64,000 nucleotides of DNA from Symbiotaphrina buchneri (Eukaryota; Ascomycota; Symbiotaphrinales; Symbiotaphrinaceae). Position 1 is the first letter of the stretch; each line of letters starts with the position of its first letter. Shown one piece after another: positions 12,225-24,650 of the stretch. The notes beneath the pieces are model-generated. The model was not told where the DNA came from. It was given only the letters and a program-made list of their open reading frames with translations, and did not search any database. Both the position numbers and the translations under genes were made by a program. The stretch spans positions 496,001 to 560,000 of the forward strand of contig BCIG01000014.1 in the NCBI GenBank assembly GCA_001599915.1. The letters run 5' to 3'.

Positions 12225-13152
12225 ACGCTTCAAAAAAAGAGAAAACTAGCCGGGAATCCAAGACCCGAGTCCATCGTTCAGCCCGAAGACGGGTTGTGGA
12301 GGTGCAATTCTGGCCAAACCCCGGCCGTCCACGCTACCCGTAGTCCTGCACGGCGCACTTGTTGGTTTACTGTGGCGTATGGACAGGAGTATTATGGGGT
12401 AGCAAGGGACTAGAAAATGCTTCGCACTGATTGAGGCAGGTATCGGTTGAAGGCTCACCAGCACCGGAATGGCTGGTGTCTGATAAGCCTGTGGAGCTAT
12501 CAATATGAATTGGTCGCTGGAAGACCACTTGTGGCGTATATGTTCCACACTGGTTCATGAACGGTTTTCTCAAATCCAAATCTGTGGAATACGAGCATGG
12601 ATGGTAAAACTTTGGGTATGACCTTCAACGAGGGTTAAAAACAGGTTATGAATACTCCTGCATCTCCTCCAGGGGTTACAAACAGTAAGCGTAGACAGCG
12701 AGGCAGGTACAGGCGGGAATTCTATTCGCCAGCTCTTTGCGTACAAAACATGCCAGCTCCCACTGCCTCTTCCCTTGCCATCCTTGCCTCACCATCGATC
12801 AGCTACCGCTGTTGCACGTTTAATCTTTTCTTTTCCCTCTGATCCAGCCTACATGTCCTAGGAGTATTAGCATACCTCGCCTCAGCTGGTTCCTTTCGCG
12901 ATAGTGATTCACCGTCACGAAACGGCGGCGTTTTTTCTTTCACCACGCCTCAGCCTCAGCCTCCGCCCTGAGCGTTTTCTCCCTAGTTGCTCCTTGCACA
13001 CCATGACAAATCGTGAGCACCGTCGGTTTTCCCGTGTTGGGCACGAGCGACTCAAGCTCTGAGCTGTCCCACGGACCAGCACCGTCTGGGTAGCGACCGG
13101 CTTGCTGGAGCAACACATTGACGAGCGCTTGTGCTGCGAGGCGTCGGTCAAA
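12225..13152. other. Intergenic spacer before the TRK transporter
   Basis: Holds the 3' end of the bZIP transcript and the 5' leader of the transporter gene. Pyrimidine-rich DNA near 12790-12850 and 12930-12970 fits a promoter/leader. No other gene seen. Confidence 0.5.
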
Positions 13153-15657
13153 ATGCCTCGTATGCGCAGACCGCAGTGCCTCACTTGATGCCGCAGTTGC
13201 TGAACCATTTCAGGTTTACGAACACGTCTCCGACTCGCTCGCCCTTTTGCTCCCGCCTTCCGTAGGCTGAAGGCTGAACTGCCCCCGCTGAACTTCATCA
13301 CGTTGCACTACCTGTATTTTACCGTGGTATGCCTGGTGACATCTGTCATATTCTGGGGGGCTTCTACACCATCACGAAGCATTGACTTCACGGATTGCCT
13401 ATTTCTGGTCGTCAGTGCCATGACGCTTGCCGGCTTGAACACTATCAATCTATCTACAATCAATACCTTCCAGCAATTCCTGCTGTTTGTCTTGATAATG
13501 CTGGGCTCAGCTATTTGGGTTTCCATCTTTGTCGTCCATGTGCGGAAGAAGACTTTCGAGAGGAGATTTAAGAGCATTGGCAAGGCCAGATCGCACAACT
13601 TCTCCCTCAGTAGGACTCTCACCCGGAGGTTTACTACGTCTTCGGCTCACAGGGAGGAATATACCAATCCAGCGGCCATCCGAGGTAGGGCAATTCCACC
13701 ACGGGAAGACCCTGAGGACAAGTTCATAGAGAAGACAAGACAAGAGACTCAAACTGACCAGCACGCTCGGTCACCAACCTTATGTGCGGATGGAGGAGTG
13801 GAATGTGATCCTGGATCCGCAAGCATCAGCCATAGCGACGGCAGCCACACACCTACACGCTCCCATGTCTCTACCGGGACCGCCGCTGGTGCAGCCAGTC
13901 CTGTCAGGGGTAATGCACATAGTGGCCACGTTTCCTTCATTCCAGATAGCAGGCCCAGGCTATCTTTGTCAGAAGGAGACCAGGGCCTGTCTCCTTCCAG
14001 GAAGGGACGTCATCGTTCTGTGCTATCCCTCCAAGGTGTTGGTGCAAACCCTCAAGCAACGATCGCGGACCCGGCCAGGGTGTCCATTGAACAATCAACT
14101 ATGGTACGGCCTTTCCAAGCAATTGCCGCCGCTACCAGCCGCACAACACATAAGTACTTTCCATCTTCTGGATTCATTGGTCGAAACTCTCAGTTCCATG
14201 GTCTAACAGCAAAAGAGCGTGAGCGCTTGGGAGGGGTAGAATATAAGGCAGTGACTTATCTTTCGATCATCGTGCCGATCTATTTCGTGTTATGGCAGCT
14301 TCTTGGGTGTCTAGGGCTTGGGGCTTATGTGGCTCACAATAGGCCCTCCGTCACATTGGATAATGGTCTCAATCCCTGGTGAGGCCCCCTACTGGCAAGT
14401 TCGAGCATTCCATTTATTGTGCTGACGCCTTCCAGGTGGACAGGAGCCTTTAACGCGGTGTCGGCCTTTAACAATTCTGGCATGAGTCTACTGGATCTGA
14501 ACATGGTAAGAGAGCTTCTTAATCCGTATGGCGAAGCTGTTTCTAATTGCTACTCATAGATCGCGTTTCAAACTTCCATTTATACTCTCATCACTATGAG
14601 CCTGTTGATTCTCGCTGGAAATACTTGGTATGTCTGCTCGGTGGTGGGATCAACTATGCTCATCATGGATGCCAGTTATTCCTCCGGCTCATCATCTGGT
14701 GTTTGCGGAAACTGCTGCCAACAACCCAAGCTTGGGAGGATGATCGTTGGACACTGACTTTCCTTCTTGATCACCCAAGGCGCTGTTATACAAATCTGTT
14801 TCCTTCGGCGCATACATGGTGGTTGCTCTTCTCCGTCGTTTGTCTGAACTGTACGGACTGGCTATTCTTCGAGATACTCAATGTAGGCGACATGGAGACG
14901 CGACATGGCGTTCCTAAACTGACATTTCCAGCTCGGCAATCCTGCCATCGACAGCATCCCGACTAACGCGAGGGTCCTGGATGGCCTTTTTCAAGCATTT
15001 GCGGTTCGCAGCGGGGGATTCTACGTCGTTTCGATATCGTCACTTCGAATAGGGCTGCAGATCCTCTATGTGGTCATGATGTACATCTCCGTGTATCCGG
15101 TGGTCATCACAATCCGCAACTCGAATGTGTACGAAGAGCGCAGTCTAGGCATCTACGCCGACGATCCTTCCATGCAACAAACTTCTGACGAAGAACGAGG
15201 TCCATTTGCCGGTCTCCGCCGCAGGTTCGCCGGGGATGCACAGCGGCCAGAGACCAAGGGCTACTTCGTCCGTCAACAGCTTCGCGCTCAATTGGCACAC
15301 GACATCTGGTGGATTGTGACGGCAGTCTTCCTCATCGCCATCATCGAGACAAGTCAGTTCGAGCGCGATCCGGCCACGTATTCTGTCTTCAACATCATCT
15401 TTGAGGTCGTGTCGGGCTATGGCTGCGTCGGCATCAGCGTGGGGCTTCCAGACCAGTACTATAGTTTCTGCGGGGGCTGGCATAAGCTGAGCAAATTGAT
15501 CCTCTGTGCTGTCATGCTTAGGGGAAGGCACAGAGGCTTGCCCGTTGCGATTGATCGGGCAGTGCTACTGCCGGGTGAGCACCTCGGTGCCGCGGAGGAA
15601 GAAGATGCGCAGATCAGGTTGGAGAGGACAATGACACGGAGCATGGGTGATAGATAA
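13153..15657 (+). CDS. TRK-type potassium transporter, with an apparent frame break
   Basis: Member of the Trk/Ktr/HKT family that imports K+ across the plasma membrane. Four pore-loop regions are visible: VSAMTLAGLNTINLST, FNAVSAFNNSGMSLLD, LFSVVCLNCTDWLFFEIL and FEVVSGYGCVGISVGLP. A long hydrophilic loop (about residues 85-300) separates the first two, as in fungal Trk1. Exons: 13153-13159, 13214-14378, 14436-14505, 14560-14627, 14676-14882, 14932-15657. The 7-nt first exon joined over a 54-nt intron gives MPRLRTRLRLARPF...PPLNFITLHY. The usual 48-nt intron at 14628-14675 leaves the next exon out of frame (NTCY is followed by FLRLIIW in another frame). A 35-nt intron at 14641-14675 would keep the frame (about 751 aa), but is shorter than normal. 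Either a frameshift or unusual splicing. Confidence 0.82.
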
Positions 15658-15874
15658 CTTCTAATGAATTCGAGCGCCATCCTTTTTAATTGATCAGTCG
15701 TGCAGATCTAGAAATGCTATTCGAACAACAAAAACTGCCTTTCATGACTCTTCTTTTCGTGGGACTCTCGTGATCATAAGCAATATAGCTGCACTAGCAA
15801 TTGCCTTCTCTGCGTAGCTCTCTCTTTCCTTCCCCCTAGGCGCTTCATTGACCGCCGCACAAGCCAGGGGTAAG

Positions 15875-16760
15875 TTATAAAGCACCTCTCATTGATGCAT
15901 CTGGAGTGTCCTCCATCGGCACCTCACGCTCCAACTCTCCAATCTTCCTTTTCCCTCCGCCCGGTGTAGAACTGCGCGTCGGCAGATCCGCCTCGTCCTC
16001 GCCATCGTTTGTCCATTCCACCACTTCCCACTCCACACTCGTGGTCCCATCTCTGCTCTTCTGCCCGCCTCGTCGCTTCACCAAGCGTCCTAGCGCACTA
16101 CCCTCGACGAGTTCCTCGAACCAAGGTGCCTCGGGGTACGTTTCCCGGTCTACAAGCTGTGAAGTTGCAGACTTCGATGCATTCCCCCCAATCAACGTCC
16201 GTGCATCCGGGTCTGCTCCCAGGCCCGCCAGTTGTGCCTGCTCCTCTAGCTGATCTACCGCATCCTCTGCCAGATAACCCAAGTCCTCCAACGTCTCCAG
16301 AGCGTTTCCCATCAAGCTTCCCAGAGGTATTTTGATGTATTCTGACTCGCCACTGGGCACGTCCGACCAATAGCTCAGACTTGTGCCGCAGTAGCCGCAG
16401 AAGACGCGGCGGGCGTCTGGGCTCTGCTGCGGACTAAAGACACGGCGTATGGAGGTGTGCGTCTCGTCCGGGAAATAGGCTCGAGTGATTGAAGAGTAAT
16501 GCATCAGGGGTGTGCGGAGAAACATAGGCCACGGCTGGCCAGAGGCATGACCTGCGAGCAAACGTCTGCTGTTAGGGTCCGTTCGCTTCCGCGTGTTCCA
16601 CGGGAGGAGCGCAGGGCGTAGAGTACTTAGGATGCTCGGCACTGTTGTCCAGAAGGATTCGAACGGGACCATTGAGAGGGCTCGCCCCATCTGGGAGATA
16701 GACACTGTAATGATTCCGGCCGCAGGAGCACGCTCCTTCAAGGATTTGTGGCTGAGACAT
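15875..16760 (-). CDS. GFA-domain protein (glutathione-dependent formaldehyde-activating enzyme-like)
   Basis: Two exons on the minus strand, 16760-16627 and 16568-15875, with a 58-nt intron, give 275 aa. The N-terminus GACSCGRNHYSVYLPDG carries the first zinc Cys motif CxCGR. Splicing then reads DNSAEHPNRRLLAGH and continues to AYFPDETHTSIRRVFSP and FCGYCGTSLSYWS, with the second Cys motif CxxC. This is the fold of Gfa and the CENP-V family. Fungal members of this kind often carry an extra acidic/basic tail, seen here from about residue 190. The physiological substrate is unknown; true formaldehyde-glutathione activity is doubtful for most members. An alternative open frame that starts upstream at 16870 reads through the intron and lacks the first Cys motif, so I reject it as the main product. 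Confidence 0.85.
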
Positions 16761-18115
16761 CCGTTGCAGATATTGACGTCTCGGTTGGGACGGTTCAGGG
16801 TGTGAATTGGTTTCAGCTCAAGACAGAGTATCAATAACAATATCTGATGTTGTCCGGATGGTGATTGCAAAGTGGGTAGGTGTCGTTCTCAAGTGGTTGA
16901 TATCATAAAGGAACCCAAGGTTGGGTGTGGAGGAGAGACGGGAGTGGTAGGAACGGGAAAGCTCTGGAAGAGTGACGATCCGCTCAAGCTAAAGAGTTAC
17001 TACCTAGGTAAGCTAAGTCGAGGTGCAATGCTCGCCACTGATTGGCTCACACCGCATAAACCATCACCGTACCGAATCGTACGAGAGAGGCGAATGCGTG
17101 AGAAGTCACGTTCGAGCATCGACTATTCCTCGCGGCCGCCTACCTAAGATTGGATACTGCTACCGTACTACCTTCGTACAACAGACAGTCACCACTAAGG
17201 TAAGGTAAGGTACCAGTAGAAAGTGGATGCTCATCCCAAACGGTAAAAGGCATTCTGTGCTTTATAATCTGCCTTTTCTTTCCACCGGGATCCCGAATAT
17301 CTTGCTCAATGACAATTCGATGGTGCATTGCTGCTCTCTAAGGCCCCTGCGAATCTTTTCCAAGTTCAACAGCCCCCGGAATTAATGGCCGCACGTTGTT
17401 GCGGGGATATAGGTTTGAGTCCCGGTCCTTCTGGGCCATCTTGGAGTGAAAGGCATTTGCCTAGTGCTCGCACGACTTTTCGACAAGCTTTGCCATTATA
17501 GAAACTGTAGCGCACCGAATACAAACTGAAGGCAACCTGCTCGTCGACCCCTCGAGAACAGAGGGCGCGGACTCCGAAGAGCCAAGCAAGCTTTCCTGGT
17601 GAGGCACAAAATTGACAATCACATCGTCGTTGACACGTTGCAGCCTGCGGACAGCGCGCCTGCGGACAGCGCGCATGCAGACAGTGGCCATCCACCCAGA
17701 AATGCGCCAGCATGAGAGGCATGGGAGATCCCACAAGGCGTGTTGGTCTGGAGTGCTGGTAATAAGCTGGACGAGCCAAGCACGTCGGGGCATGCGGTGC
17801 CCAAATTAATCCTCCTCCTCACAGCGTCATGTATAGCACTCTGAGAAACCTCCCTAGACTAGCAAACACAGAAAGTGGCATTTCGCCGATAGTTGTAATG
17901 GCACTGATCAGCTCCCACAATCCGGCCGGCGTCCGTCTATATGTTGGTGTTGGACACAGAAATGCTGATAGCTTGGTATGCATATTATTGTTTGCTGTCG
18001 TAAGTTTGTCTGATCATCAAGTCGTAATTCGTCAGCTCATCAAGGACGCCTAGCTGTCCATATATGCCTACGTATTGATCGTTAGCGGTGGAAACTCATT
18101 CGTTGATTGCACCGT
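16761..18115. other. Intergenic spacer between GFA and methyltransferase genes
   Basis: Contains the GFA promoter, an AAGGTAAGGTAAGGTACC run at 17196-17213 and a 15-bp word CCTGCGGACAGCGCG present twice plus a third degenerate copy at about 17644-17688. A 138-residue minus-strand frame here has no family features and I do not call it. Confidence 0.5.
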
Positions 18116-19401
18116 TCACGGATCCCTCCCGGAGAACATGGACAAGGGAACCCACAAATTGTGATAGACATGAACCTTCTTGCTACACATCACCCTTTTG
18201 ACGTCCTGTACTAGCCTTCGCACATCTTCGGAGGGCCATCTGTATATCCTCGTAAGTGGCCCCAGACTCATTGCTTCTAGGCCTTCCGAAAAACCAAGAT
18301 TATACCAACGACCGATGTCTTTTTGATGTCCTTCTGTAGGCCAGGGGTTTAACGGGAGCCTTATGATCTCCTCCTGAACGTCGACAAATCCTTGACGCTC
18401 GAGCATACGGCCCGTATTTGGGTCATAGTCTATGGGTCGGTTGGCACGTTCAGTGGCGTCCTTGAGCCAGTCATGCCACTGGCCTATTGGTTGATACGGA
18501 AGGGTGCCATCGTCACAGCGCGGGAGAATGTCTATCTCCACCTGTTCAAAGCTTCCGTAGCCTGGCTTTAGGTGTCTAGGAAAGAACATAAGTAAGGAAC
18601 CCTCTGAGCAGATTAGACGGTTGTTCTCATGCGTCGCTTACTGGAAGATTCTCTGGTACAATTCAGGCCAGCTCGAAACGCTACCGCTTCCCATCCTCAA
18701 ATGTATGAGGTCAAAGGAATCTTCGCCCAAACTCCACGGGCTTTCATAATCACGGGGTACACGAAATCGGAGATTCGGCGGGATTCTGCTTGGGGCCATC
18801 AGAAACAGTCCTTCGAATGAGACAGTGCCGGTCATTACATACTGTGCCGGTTGTATGTTTACCAGATCCATTCCAATAACCTTCCAGGCTGTCAGTTTCT
18901 CCGTACGGCGGTAGGTAAGGATGAAGGGATAATTCACCTCAGCATTGCGGTACTTGCTACGGATCGTCAGTCAAACACGGGGTCACCTAGAGGGAGAACA
19001 CAATTTACTCTGCCATGTCAATCGCCCAGATGCTGGTTCCAGTACCAAGATCCAGTATCCGGGGCCCGTCCCAATTCGGTATCAACGGAGCTCTATGTAG
19101 CTGCTCACGCCGAGCAACAAGGAATAACTTGTGATATATGTCCATGCGATCTTTTTCATGCTATTCCATCGTTAGGATCCATATGTCAACGGTATGGCTC
19201 AGCCGCACCTCATCGCATGGGTACATGTATATGCCTTTCCGAAAACCATGATATGTTCGCCCATTTTCCTCGTGATTCGGAGGAGCCACCGGACCGTACC
19301 TGCTTCCTGTCAGTATTGCCAAGATAGTCCACCTCTTCTTTGCCATGGTCCTGGTGCAAAACATCGGGGTCAACACACCCATTGCTTGCCATAATGGTCA
19401 T
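18116..19401 (-). CDS. LaeA-like SAM-dependent methyltransferase
   Basis: Seven exons on the minus strand: 19401-19379, 19299-19209, 19160-19009, 18956-18938, 18881-18844, 18785-18642 and 18575-18116, sum 927 nt, 308 aa. The spliced protein reads [36 protein letters not shown], then the SAM-binding motif [37 protein letters not shown], and [20 protein letters not shown] with [12 protein letters not shown]. It ends with RHLKPG-type [19 protein letters not shown] and [13 protein letters not shown]. This is the class I methyltransferase family that includes LaeA, a nuclear regulator of secondary metabolism, and many paralogues. Family size makes a LaeA orthologue claim unsafe. The first exon is the least certain part: an alternative start lies in the frame at 19382. 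All other junctions are supported by conserved sequence. Confidence 0.85.
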
Positions 19402-22400
19402 TGCCTGTGCTTCTCATGTTCCAACACGATGTTCTGATTGCCAGACGGACTCCACGTCTGTCCGCTCGTACGAACTACCAGTGGGAGGCGTTGGGATGGG
19501 CCTCTGACCCTCTCGTGAACTACCGCGTTGCTTATACCTAAAGATTCTCCTGGTGGATGGCGAAGAGCGCCACGAGGCAGTTCATCGTGGTTGAGGTCCG
19601 AATTGTTTCGACAATGATGATAATAGAACCAACGGAAACTAACTCCACAAAGAAAGAAGGTGAGCGCTGGCACGGGCCCAAGGGAGCAGCGGGTAGGGGA
19701 TCGCAGTTCGGGACGCCGACAAGGAGGATGGTGTGCGGAAAGCGCTCAGGGACGACCCACTCAGAATTTGCTCGCCGGGGGCCGCAGCTGCGGTGAAAGT
19801 ACCTACGCTCTCCGCTAGTGGGCAGGAGTGAGGTACTCGGTAGTACTGGGTACAGAGCGTTGCGCGGACGAGGCGGGAAAAGGTTCTGCAGTACCTCGCG
19901 TTACAAGGGCAGACGAGTAGGGAGAGAGAAGAGATGCTGGGGTCCGACAGCCGCAGGCCGGGAAGAACAATGGGCGATACGAGGTCCCCTCCACCACCTA
20001 TCTACTTAGCTACGCTACGCAGCCACTAGAGTACACCCTCTCTCTGGAGCACACCAATGTCACCCGAGCAGCGCAACTGCAGAGAACGGAGGGTTGGGAC
20101 GAGATGGGGACAGCGTGCGTTACGCCGGCCCACTTCGCTATCCCTACCTACCACAGGACTGACTGTAAGCACTGGCAGACTGTGGAAGACACCATATAAC
20201 TTCCTCTACTACTTTGTATCATATCGAACTCCTCCGTACTCCTCTGACCCGCTTCCGTCTACCTCTAATCTTCCCAAGGTCCTCCTCGAACTTCCTCACA
20301 ACCGCCTGGCTACTCAGAGTACGCTACCCTGTCTGAGTACGCTTAATGAACTCCAGGCCTTATAATAATACCAGGTTGGAGAGGATGGGGAAGCCGGGAA
20401 CCAGGAGTTGTCCAACTTAAAGGGACGGAGCGGAGCGAGGGGGACGGAATGGAAAGGGAAAGGAAAAGGGAAGGGCTTGGGCGATTAACTTCCCGCCCCA
20501 AACCGTCGGGTTCAACAGTTGCTCTGACTGGGTACCTAGCTAGTGGGGCCGCCATCTGGAATGGTGAACGGGGACGGGGAGCGGGAACAATGCCTGCCTA
20601 AGGTAAGACAGGTACTGTAAATACCTACCTTACTTCGTAAGAGAAAATAATAACTTTGTGAAAGGAACATGACGCGGCCGGAATAAATTCTCGAAAGGTT
20701 TATTATTATGAAAAGAGTTCGGGAAAGGCAAGCTGGACAGATCAGCAACGAATGGTATGTACTCAATCAATCGTCCGTAACAATATCTACATTCAGTCGT
20801 GCAGGTGACGGTATGAGTACGAAGTACCCCAAGGGGCGGCCGCCGTACTCGTCCGTGACAACCAACCGTACCCTACCCGGCAGCCAGGAGGAAAGATGAT
20901 GATAGTGATGTTGATGCGACCGGGTGTGCAGTTGTTCGATGCGACCTGTCCGAGGCGAGCAGGCAGACATCCCTTTTGCGCTGCCTCGAAATAGTCCTGG
21001 AGAGACCCACCCCCCGTGGGCTTCTGCATGTAAATCGAACAGCGGACGTTCCAAGTTCAACGATCCGACAATGGTAATCTGATGATGGGTGGTGGTTTGA
21101 GCACAAAAGGCGAAGGCCGAGCTCCCGCGTGCCAAGTCCAAGCTCCGGCTTCCAAGTTGTCGGCGGTGTCTTCTAGCATCATGCACCTAGCAGCGTCATG
21201 CATGCCTAGGATCCATGGAATAAAATATAAGGGGATGCCTTAACGCATGAGGTGAAGGAGCCGCGGGAAACGAGCTCGAAATCGTCGCCCCTCCTCCCAC
21301 ATTGATATTTAGCAATGGAAAGACGATCTCATCGTCAACCTCAGTTGAATCCTCTCACCGCAAGTGGCCGCATCTTCCCCTTTCGCAATCGCTCTCTATT
21401 CCCTTTCGGCCCTTCCCACCCATCTTCTGTGCGCTGATGAAGCCTGCTTCGGGCGGCACACTTCCCGTGTGAGGCGAGGCTTACCTTACCGAGCTCGAGT
21501 CTGTGTTCTCGGGACCGGCGGGGGAAACGGTTGGTTGCAGAGTTGGCCTACATGTGGGGACGGGCCTGAAGGGGTCAAAGACCAAACCGAGTTTCCCTGC
21601 CGCCGGCAACCATCGTACGAGTACGAGAGGTACTCTGCACAGTGCACTGGCTGACAAAACGTTAGGTAAGGTAAAGTAAAGTAAGGTAATACCACCAAGT
21701 AACGGATGGTGGAAGTTTGATTCGAAGGCTGTCAAAGTTTCCATGGCGCCAGCTTTCATGTTTCGTACCTTAACGTGCCTTGCCTCGCTTCCGGTCAAAG
21801 TCAACTCGCCAGTTCCGTCCGCTTTCTGGTCCTGAGCCCGTGCGCGCCGACGCTATCGTTCTGCAGCTACTGTAGTAGCCATGGTGGGCCGGACCTTGGG
21901 TGCTCCCGGAATTCTCGATGTGTAGATAGTTTGGCAGGTTGTTTGAGGTGGCTTCCTTAATCATGCAATCATCATCTAATCACCAATGTTGGTAACAGTA
22001 CAGGACTGTACCCCGTAGCAGCGAGTACTCGCCTTGTTTCACTGATGGCCTGGTGTGAGTATAAAGTACCCTCACACTGTACGCATGCAGGTGCTTGTGT
22101 CAGACCTCCGCCACACCGCAGTCGGACCGCGGAATCTCTCCGCTGACTAGGTCATCATTGTCGAGTACCGGTATCGTACCCCATGGTTCGGATGTATACG
22201 GCGTAGGTCGTATTATTCAATACGTTAGGTTGTCATTCAAGGCTCTTGACTTGGCATGGCGGAAGCTGGATGTCGTGCAGAGGCACTGGTTCCTTCATGG
22301 ATTCAGACTCTGAACAGGTTTGGTTTTGTCCTTCGTTCCAGCTCAATATTTCATCACTCTGCTTCCGTCATTCATTGTGCCGTCATGAGGTTTGTCTGTC

Positions 22401-24650
22401 AACAGATGCGAGCCTGTGGCTGCCAATAACGATGCATGCAAGTCCACATCACCTCAGCACGCTGGAATGTCGAGGAACAGCGAGCTTCTGGGGTATTCAA
22501 AGGCATTCAAATGGCGGTCAGAAAGAGACCGGCCCTCAGCACCTACATAGTCGTGCATCATGCGGCCCGAAACAGCGGGTCACCAATGATGTATGATACT
22601 GACGAGTACTCCGTACACGGCATATATCACGAAACGTGGAGCTGCGGGTTACTTTTTCAACAGAAAGGGATTCAGGTTGAGAAGGTGAAATTGTTGTGGC
22701 GCAACCCAATCGCACATTACATTACCTTAGCCTTGCGGGCTGGCGGAGCATGCTTGCTCTAAGGTATCTTACCTTAATGCCGCTCGCCTCGTCTGTCATC
22801 TGCACACCTAAGGCCCAGGCCAGGAGCAGCCCAGATGTGACATAAGATTCATGAGGTATTGCTCGTGCCCCTGCCGCGTCCTATCATTCTATTGTGATCG
22901 AACGACGGGAATCCTAGATGCTCGGTTGTTTCAGACTGCAGTACCCTACCTTACCTTGCAGTGGTTGCCATCGTCAACCGTCCTTGCTAGAGGGCACGCC
23001 TGACAGTCGGCCATACCGGAGAGGCTTCTACGTGGTAGACCTATGTTTTGGGATGGGACCCACGGTGGTCGGCGTAAGCTTGGCTGACCAGGTCGGGGTT
23101 GCAAGAGTTGGTGCTTGCCTTACTCCTAGTAGATATAAAACATCAACAGACAGATAGCAAGCAATCGCACGCGGGGCCTGATGTTGCCGGCAACGAGGAG
23201 CCTGCTGCGATTTCGTAGAGAATACCCTTACAGGGCCTTACCATATCATATCCAAGGTAAGCCAAAGGTACCTTAGGGTCTTGGATATCTCACAAGCATG
23301 ATACATTCCATTAATCCAATTACCTTGTGCCTGGAGGCGAACTTTGAATTGCGTTTACATTCGCCTGTGAACCACCAGGCCGGATCCATGTCGGAGCCGG
23401 ACCCATGGATGCGGGAAGCGACGCCCGCGAGGCTGTACCCCATACATCTACCGTACACGGTACGTACCTAGTAAGAGCCGTAAAGGTACCTAAAGTACAC
23501 AGCGTAAGCGTAGTGGTATGGAAGGGGGTGGTAAAGGTAACGAAAGGTCTCCTTAAGGTACCTTGGGCGTCCTTCTACCACCGTGTACTATGTACGAGTT
23601 TACGGGCACAAGAGGAAGTAGACTGTACCTAGGTAGGTATGGAAGATCAATCATTTGTGATGCAGGCCTACTTGTGTCTTGGATCTGTATGAGTATCAGA
23701 TATTACATATTATTCCGTAGTTACCATCTAGCATGCTTCGTAACATCGGAGGGAGACCTGGAAAGGGGCCAACACCGGGCCATCCACCACAAAATATAAT
23801 CGAAGCAGAAAATAGAATCGGAAACAAGGGCGACCTACCGCATGTGTCGAGGCGGCCGAACAGCAAAACCTGGATGACCATGTCAGACGTAGTAACAGCC
23901 CCTACTAGCACCCGCGTACCGACCAAGGGATGGCGGGTGTGCCACGGCAGATACTTCTCCACAGACCTGGTACTGGCCTGCGGGGATGACGCTCTCTCGC
24001 CCAAGACGCAGGAAGGTGGGCTTCGATGTGCGACAGACATGGCACCGGCCGCATGTGCGGAAGCATGAGTATGAGGTACGGTGTGGTACATGTCAATCCA
24101 GTGGAAGACTCAGGCCGCAAGAATAAACCTATACGGAGTACGACAAAAAAAGAACCGGAGCACCTGGCCATCGTCATCTCCGTTCCAGGGAGATACCTTG
24201 CCACGTAAATCCAGCGGGCCGCGTCTAGATGGCTGCGCCCGTATATTGCACCTTTGTCGTCTGGATCTTCGGGATTTCTTCCGAGAGAGGGAGGTATGCT
24301 CCGAAGGTCGACCGTGACCATCAAGACTTGGAAGCAGCTACATTTTACACGTGTCTAGACAACCCCTGGGGGAAGATGTATGTCCTCTCGGTTCTGGCAG
24401 ATTATACAATTGTTTGCCCTTGGTGCGAAAGCTGGTCGTAGGTTATGAAACTGCTGAGATGCCCGAATCTTCAGAATCCAGGGCTCTGCGCGAAGCATGA
24501 AGGTGGAGGCGAAAGCAACACACGCCTTAAAGATGCAAAATCGGACGGTCCCAACCTGATAACATGCTGATTCGAGACCACCAAACGCCACGCGAACCAC
24601 ACGGAAGCAGCCCGGCCAACACCACAAAAGAAGTCTAAGAAGTCTTCCCA
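19402..24650. other. 5.2-kb gene-free stretch
   Basis: No reading frame in this stretch resembles a protein family, and I could not chain exons with plausible splice sites. It carries AAGGTA-type runs at 20590-20640, 21664-21690, 22760-22780 and 23250-23640, a TACTCCGTA word at about 22606, and purine-rich DNA at 20380-20480. G+C content looks like that of the surrounding genes, so it is not part of the AT-rich island. It could hold a non-coding RNA or a fast-evolving gene; nothing in the sequence shows either. Confidence 0.5.
23460..23640. repeat. AAGGTACC-rich repeat island
   Basis: Dense GGTACC, CCTAGGTA and AAGGTA words (for example around 23484, 23535-23565 and 23626-23640) in direct and inverted order. 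Same class as the island at 8870-9200. Confidence 0.6.

Noticed and set aside
15145-15531. 128-codon frame antisense to the TRK gene
   Set aside because: Shadow of the conserved plus-strand TRK exon.
17385-17440. Possible tRNA T-arm (GGTTTGAGTCCC)
   Set aside because: The flanking bases do not pair into a T stem and no matching acceptor or anticodon arms were found.
17366-17779. 138-codon minus-strand frame in the GFA-methyltransferase spacer
   Set aside because: Partly produced by a 15-bp tandem word; no family feature or promoter-like context.
6655-19401. Secondary-metabolite cluster (dioxygenase, bZIP, GFA, LaeA-like methyltransferase)
   Set aside because: No backbone enzyme (PKS, NRPS, terpene synthase), a transporter of the TRK type, and large spacers; co-location is not evidence of a cluster.
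22246-22762. Two overlapping frames of 108-116 codons in the gene-free stretch
   Set aside because: No homology features, no consistent splice model, His/Ser/Cys-rich composition.
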